From Streptomyces sp. (GTDB taxonomy: Bacteria; Actinomycetota; Actinomycetes; Streptomycetales; Streptomycetaceae), in NCBI GenBank assembly GCA_013362785.1, contig JABFVM010000011.1, forward strand, positions 1-38,223: a DNA stretch of 38,223 bases, in the 5' to 3' direction. Position numbers and translations under genes: made by a program. Under the pieces are notes generated by a model, which was not told where the DNA came from, made no database searches, and saw nothing but the letters and a program-made list of their open reading frames with translations. Below are positions 34,475 through 38,223 of this stretch, piece after piece (the first letter of the stretch is position 1; each line of letters starts with the position of its first letter).

Positions 34475-37400
34475 AGGCTTCCACCGCCGGTCAGGGATCC
34501 GCCGGTCAGGCATCCCGCGGCCAGGGATTCCCCGCGCAGGGGTCCGCCCTCGCGGAGGTATGGCCGCTGTCACCGCTGCAGGAAGGTCTGCTGTTCCACG
34601 CCGACCTCGACGGCGGGGACCGCCCCGACACCTACACCGTCCAGTCCGTCCTGTCCGTCGACGGCCCACTGGACGGCGCCCGGCTACGGACCTCATGGGA
34701 GACGCTCCTCGCCCGCCACCCCGCCCTCCGCGCGAGCTTCCACCGGCGCGCCTCCGGCGAAGCCGTGCAGCTCATCATGCGGGAGGTGACCCTGCCCTGG
34801 ACCGAGGCCGACCTCTCGGACCACACGGACACCGACGCGAACGCCGAGCTGGACCGCCTCGTACGCGCCGAACGGGCCCGAAGGATCGACCCCGCGGTCG
34901 CCCCCCTGCTGCGCCTCCTCCTCGTACGGCTCGGAGCACGCCGCCACCGCCTGGTCCTGACGAGCCATCACATCCTGCTCGACGGCTGGTCCCTGCCCGT
35001 CCTGCTGGACGAACTCACCACGGTCTACGAAGCGAACGGCGACGCGTCGTCCTTGGCGCGGGTCACGTCGTACCGCGACTACCTGGCGTGGCTGTCCCGC
35101 CAGGACAAGGAGGCCGCACGAGCCGCCTGGCGCACGGAGTTCACGGGCGCCGAGGAGCCCACGTTCGTCGCCCCGGCAACGACCCCGGCACCCGGCGGTT
35201 CCGGCGAGCGGCCCACCCCGACGCGCCGGTCCGTCCACCTCTCCGCGGAGACGACCACCGCGCTCACCGACCTGGCACGCACCCACGGCCTCACCCTGAA
35301 CACCGTCGTCCAGGGCGTCTGGGCCCTGGTGCTGGCCCGCCTCTCCGGCCGCACGGACGTGGTCTTCGGCGCGACCGTCGCGGGCCGCCCACCGGAACTG
35401 CCGGGCGCCGACTCCGCGATCGGCCTGTTCATCAACACCGTCCCGGTGCGAGTGAGCCTCGACGGCACGCAGCCGGTACTGCGCATGCTCGGCGAACTCC
35501 AGGAGCACCAGACCTCCCTGATGCCGCATCAGCACCTCGGCCTGGCGGACATCCAGAGCGCGGCCGGCCCCGGAGCGACCTTCGACACGCTCCTCGTCTA
35601 CGAGAACTACCCGCGCGGCAGGAGGCAGTCGCCCGGCCCCGACGCCGACACCGTCACCTTCTCCTCCGTGGAGGCCCGCCAGGCCACCCACTACCCGCTG
35701 TCCATCGGCATCGCCCCCGACGAACGCCTCCGCGTGGACGTGACCTACCACCCCGACCTCGTGGACGAGCAACTCGGCGAGGCACTGGGCGGCATCCTCG
35801 CGCGGGTCCTTGAACAGGTGGTCGCGGATCCATCGGCGGCGGTGGGCCGACTGGGCGTGCTGACCGGTCCCGAACGGGGGCTGGTGCTGGAGGGCTGGGG
35901 GGCCACTGCGGGAGGGGTCCCAGCCGGGTTGGTGCCGGAGTTGATCGCGGAGTGGGTGCGGGTGGCGCCGGGTGCGGTCGCTCTCCAGGAGGGTGAACGG
36001 GCGTTGCCGTATGGGGAGTTGTGGGCGGCGTCGGGTCGTGTGGCCTCGTATCTGGTGGGGTGTGCGGGGGTACGGCGCGGTGATCGCGTCGGGGTGGTGA
36101 TGGACCGGTCCGTGGACCTGGTGGCGGTGCTGCTGGGGGTGTGGCGGGCCGGAGCGGCCTACGTCCCCGTGGATGCCGGGTCTCCGGCCGAACGGGTGTC
36201 GCTGGTGTTGGGGGACTGTGCTCCGGCCGTGGTGGTGTGCTCGGAGGAGACGCGCGCGGTTGTGCCGGAGGGCGCTGGCGTGCCGGTCGTTGTGGTGGAT
36301 GAGCCCGCCGTCGTAGGGGAGTTGGCCGCGTGCGGGGAAGCGGCGCCGGTGGTTCGGATCGGCCCTGCTGATGTGGCGTATGTGATGTACACGTCGGGGT
36401 CCACCGGCGTGCCGAAGGGTGTGGCGGTGCCGCATGGGAGTGCGGCGGCGTTGGTGGGTGAGCGTGAGTGGGGTGTAGGGCCGGGGGATGCGGTGTTGAT
36501 GCATGCGCCGCATGCGTTTGATGTGTCGTTGTTCGAGTTGTGGGTGCCGTTGGCTGCGGGTGGGCGAGTGGTGGTCGCCGGGCCTGGTGTGGTGGGTGCT
36601 GAGCAGATACGCGGGTACGTGGCTGATGGCGTGAGCTCGGTGCATGTGACGGCGGGGTCGTTCCGGGTGTTGGCGGGGGAGGCGCCGGAGTGTTTCGCGG
36701 GGCTGCGTGAGGTGCTGACCGGTGGGGATGTGGTGCCTGCCACGTCGGTGGCTCGGGTGCGGGCGGCCTGTCCGGATGTGACGGTGCGGCATCTGTACGG
36801 GCCCACCGAGACCACCCTGTGCGCCACCTGGCGGATCTGGCGTACGGGCGAGGCCGTGGGCTCCGTACTGCCCATCGGGCGCCCGCTGCCGTGTCGGCAG
36901 GTGTATGTGCTGGATGCCTTTCTGCAGCCGGTGCCGCCGGGTGTGACCGGCGAGTTGTATGTGGCGGGCGAGGGGCTTGCGCTGGGGTATTGGGGCCAGG
37001 CGGGTCTGTCGGGGTCGCGGTTTGTGGCGTGTCCGTTCGTGCCGGGGGAGCGGATGTACCGGACCGGTGACCTGGTGCGGTGGACGGATGAGGGTGCGCT
37101 GGTCTTTGTCGGGCGTGCGGACGCTCAGGTGAAGATCCGTGGGTTCCGGGTGGAGTTGGGCGAGGTGGAGGCGGCCCTCGCCGCGCATCCGTCGGTGGCC
37201 CAGGCCGTCGTCACGGCTCCGCAGGAGCGGCCGGGGGAGCGGCGGCTGATCGGATACGTGGTGGCCGACGGGTCGGCGGTGGACGTCGGGCAGGTGCGGG
37301 AGTACATGGCGCGGCTGTTGCCGGAGTACCTGGTGCCGGCCGTGGTGGTGGTGCTGGACGCCTTGCCGGTGACGCGGCACGGGAAGGTGGACCGGGCGGC

Positions 37401-38223
37401 GTTGCCCGCGCCGGATTTCGCGGGGCGGGTGTCGGGGCGGGAGCCGCGGACGGAGGCGGAGGCGCTCTTGTGCCGGGCGTTTGCCGAGTTGCTGGGGTTG
37501 GAGCGGGTCGGGGTCGATGACAGCTTCTTCGAGCTGGGCGGCGACTCGATCATGTCGATGCAGTTGGTGGCGCGGGTGCAGCGTGCGGGTCTGGTGCTGA
37601 AGGTGCAGGACGTCTTCGAGCACGAGACGCCGGCCGGACTCGCGACGGTCGTCGGTGTGGCTCAGGACGTTCTGGTTGCCGCCGACGCGGGAGTGGGTGT
37701 GGTGCCTTGGACGCCGGTGATGCGGGCGTTGGGGGAGTATGCGGCTGCTCCGGAGTTCGCGCAGTGGGCGGTGGTCGCGGCGCCGCCCGGGCTGGGTGCG
37801 GAAGTACTGGCGGCCGGTCTGGGCGCGGTGCTGGATACGCATGCCGTGCTGCGGGCGCGGGTGGGCGAGCGGTTCATCCTCGTGGTCGGCGAGCCGGGCT
37901 CCATAGCGCCGGATGCGCTGGTCACCCGCGTGGACGCGCGGGATGCGGCGGCCGGTGGCGGTGACCTGGACGAGGTCGCGGGCCGGGCGGCGCGTGAGGC
38001 CGTGGGGCGGCTGGACCCGTCCGCCGGGGTGATGGTGCGGGCGGTGTGGGTGGACGCGGGCCCTTCCCGTCCGGGCCGACTGGTCCTGGTAGCCCATCAC
38101 CTGGTCGTGGACGGCGTCTCCTGGCGCATCCTGCTCCCGGATCTCCAGTCCGCCTGCGAGGCCGCAGCCGCTGGCCGGGCACCCGAACTCGCCCCCGTGG
38201 CAACGTCGTTCAAACAGTGGGCC
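34471..38223 (+). CDS. NRPS, third module: C-A(Hpg)-T-E, cut by window end
   Basis: Open to the last base (1251 codons, no stop). GTG 34471 overlaps the previous stop (GTGA) and has AGGAGG at 34456-34461, so the two NRPS genes are translationally coupled. Residues 1-27 are Gly/Gln/Ser-rich, then C3 ([12 protein letters not shown] from 32; HHILLDG 166-172), a D-accepting type that fits the E domain before it. The A domain (about 484-1000, [11 protein letters not shown] at 640) has pocket D-V-F-H-L-G-L-L-C, Hpg type. T is LGGDSIM (Ser1026). E begins at about 1075 ([12 protein letters not shown]); HHLVVDG is at 1209-1215, and the rest lies outside. The A domain has markedly more G/T at third positions than the C domain before it. 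Predicted: adds D-Hpg as residue 3. Confidence 0.93.
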   Translation, partial: MKASTAGQGSAGQASRGQGFPAQGSALAEVWPLSPLQEGLLFHADLDGGDRPDTYTVQSVLSVDGPLDGARLRTSWETLLARHPALRASFHRRASGEAVQLIMREVTLPWTEADLSDHTDTDANAELDRLVRAERARRIDPAVAPLLRLLLVRLGARRHRLVLTSHHILLDGWSLPVLLDELTTVYEANGDASSLARVTSYRDYLAWLSRQDKEAARAAWRTEFTGAEEPTFVAPATTPAPGGSGERPTPTRRSVHLSAETTTALTDLARTHGLTLNTVVQGVWALVLARLSGRTDVVFGATVAGRPPELPGADSAIGLFINTVPVRVSLDGTQPVLRMLGELQEHQTSLMPHQHLGLADIQSAAGPGATFDTLLVYENYPRGRRQSPGPDADTVTFSSVEARQATHYPLSIGIAPDERLRVDVTYHPDLVDEQLGEALGGILARVLEQVVADPSAAVGRLGVLTGPERGLVLEGWGATAGGVPAGLVPELIAEWVRVAPGAVALQEGERALPYGELWAASGRVASYLVGCAGVRRGDRVGVVMDRSVDLVAVLLGVWRAGAAYVPVDAGSPAERVSLVLGDCAPAVVVCSEETRAVVPEGAGVPVVVVDEPAVVGELAACGEAAPVVRIGPADVAYVMYTSGSTGVPKGVAVPHGSAAALVGEREWGVGPGDAVLMHAPHAFDVSLFELWVPLAAGGRVVVAGPGVVGAEQIRGYVADGVSSVHVTAGSFRVLAGEAPECFAGLREVLTGGDVVPATSVARVRAACPDVTVRHLYGPTETTLCATWRIWRTGEAVGSVLPIGRPLPCRQVYVLDAFLQPVPPGVTGELYVAGEGLALGYWGQAGLSGSRFVACPFVPGERMYRTGDLVRWTDEGALVFVGRADAQVKIRGFRVELGEVEAALAAHPSVAQAVVTAPQERPGERRLIGYVVADGSAVDVGQVREYMARLLPEYLVPAVVVVLDALPVTRHGKVDRAALPAPDFAGRVSGREPRTEAEALLCRAFAELLGLERVGVDDSFFELGGDSIMSMQLVARVQRAGLVLKVQDVFEHETPAGLATVVGVAQDVLVAADAGVGVVPWTPVMRALGEYAAAPEFAQWAVVAAPPGLGAEVLAAGLGAVLDTHAVLRARVGERFILVVGEPGSIAPDALVTRVDARDAAAGGGDLDEVAGRAAREAVGRLDPSAGVMVRAVWVDAGPSRPGRLVLVAHHLVVDGVSWRILLPDLQSACEAAAAGRAPELAPVATSFKQWA

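Noticed and set aside
27626..38100. Very long open frames on the minus strand opposite the NRPS genes
   Set aside because: They are the expected by-product of high-GC codon bias; their translations are Arg/Gly/His/Pro-rich with no domain, while the plus strand has continuous NRPS motifs.
1..38223. tRNA or rRNA genes, CRISPR arrays, transposases, integrase and attachment sites
   Set aside because: None could be recognised on either strand; all arrays of repeats found are coding or G/C-rich intergenic repeats without CRISPR structure.

Overview
The window is high-GC actinobacterial chromosome, almost certainly Streptomyces. The signs are very strong G/C bias at third codon positions, rare TTA (bldA-type) codons, GTG and TTG starts, a LAL-type LuxR regulator, a StrR-type regulator and the intergenic GCGCAGTTCCCCGCGCCCC element typical of the genus.

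Layout. (1) About 1-6.4 kb is a haem locus: 3' end of hemE, a small conserved unknown, a CoA-disulfide-reductase-like flavoenzyme and a DUF4349 lipoprotein on the minus strand, then hemG and hemQ on the plus strand, closed by an 18-bp perfect hairpin. (2) About 6.4-12 kb, all minus strand: a secreted TAP-type peptidase, a TIGR04222 membrane protein, a DUF4142 protein and a DUF692/MNIO enzyme whose catalytic domain is joined to a C-terminal domain by heptad and hexad repeat arrays. (3) About 12.3-17 kb, plus strand: an ArsR-like regulator (TTG start, TTA second codon), a small Cys-rich secreted protein, a large peptidoglycan hydrolase and a Tat-signal protein, closed by a 14-bp hairpin. (4) About 17-38.2 kb is the left edge of a nonribosomal peptide cluster: LAL regulator with a TTA codon, OmpR-type response regulator and sensor kinase, StrR-type regulator, ABC exporter with TTA as codon 2, a two-module NRPS (C-A-T-C-A-T-E) and a third module (C-A-T-E, cut by the window end).

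How the cluster works. Reading the specificity residues by eye, A1 gives D-A-Y-H-L-G-L-L-C and A3 gives D-V-F-H-L-G-L-L-C, both 4-hydroxyphenylglycine (Hpg) type. A2 gives D-V-A-A-I-G-E-V-T, which I cannot assign from the code alone but which partly resembles Trp codes. A split of two modules (second with E), then one module with E, together with LAL, StrR, a two-component system and an ABC exporter, is the plan of glycopeptide-antibiotic clusters. Hpg-X-Hpg with X possibly Trp best fits the type V (complestatin/kistamicin/corbomycin) branch. This is inference. The decisive genes (remaining NRPS modules with X domain, P450s, Hpg biosynthesis, MbtH, halogenase) would lie to the right of the window.

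Most unusual points: an EntF-like condensation domain in front of the Hpg-loading module; no E domain in module 1 although its carrier protein and the next C domain look like the D-residue types; an 18-bp minisatellite coding for Ser-Pro-Ser-Pro-Gly-Thr inside A1; and an MNIO enzyme with two tandem-repeat linkers and no evident peptide substrate nearby.
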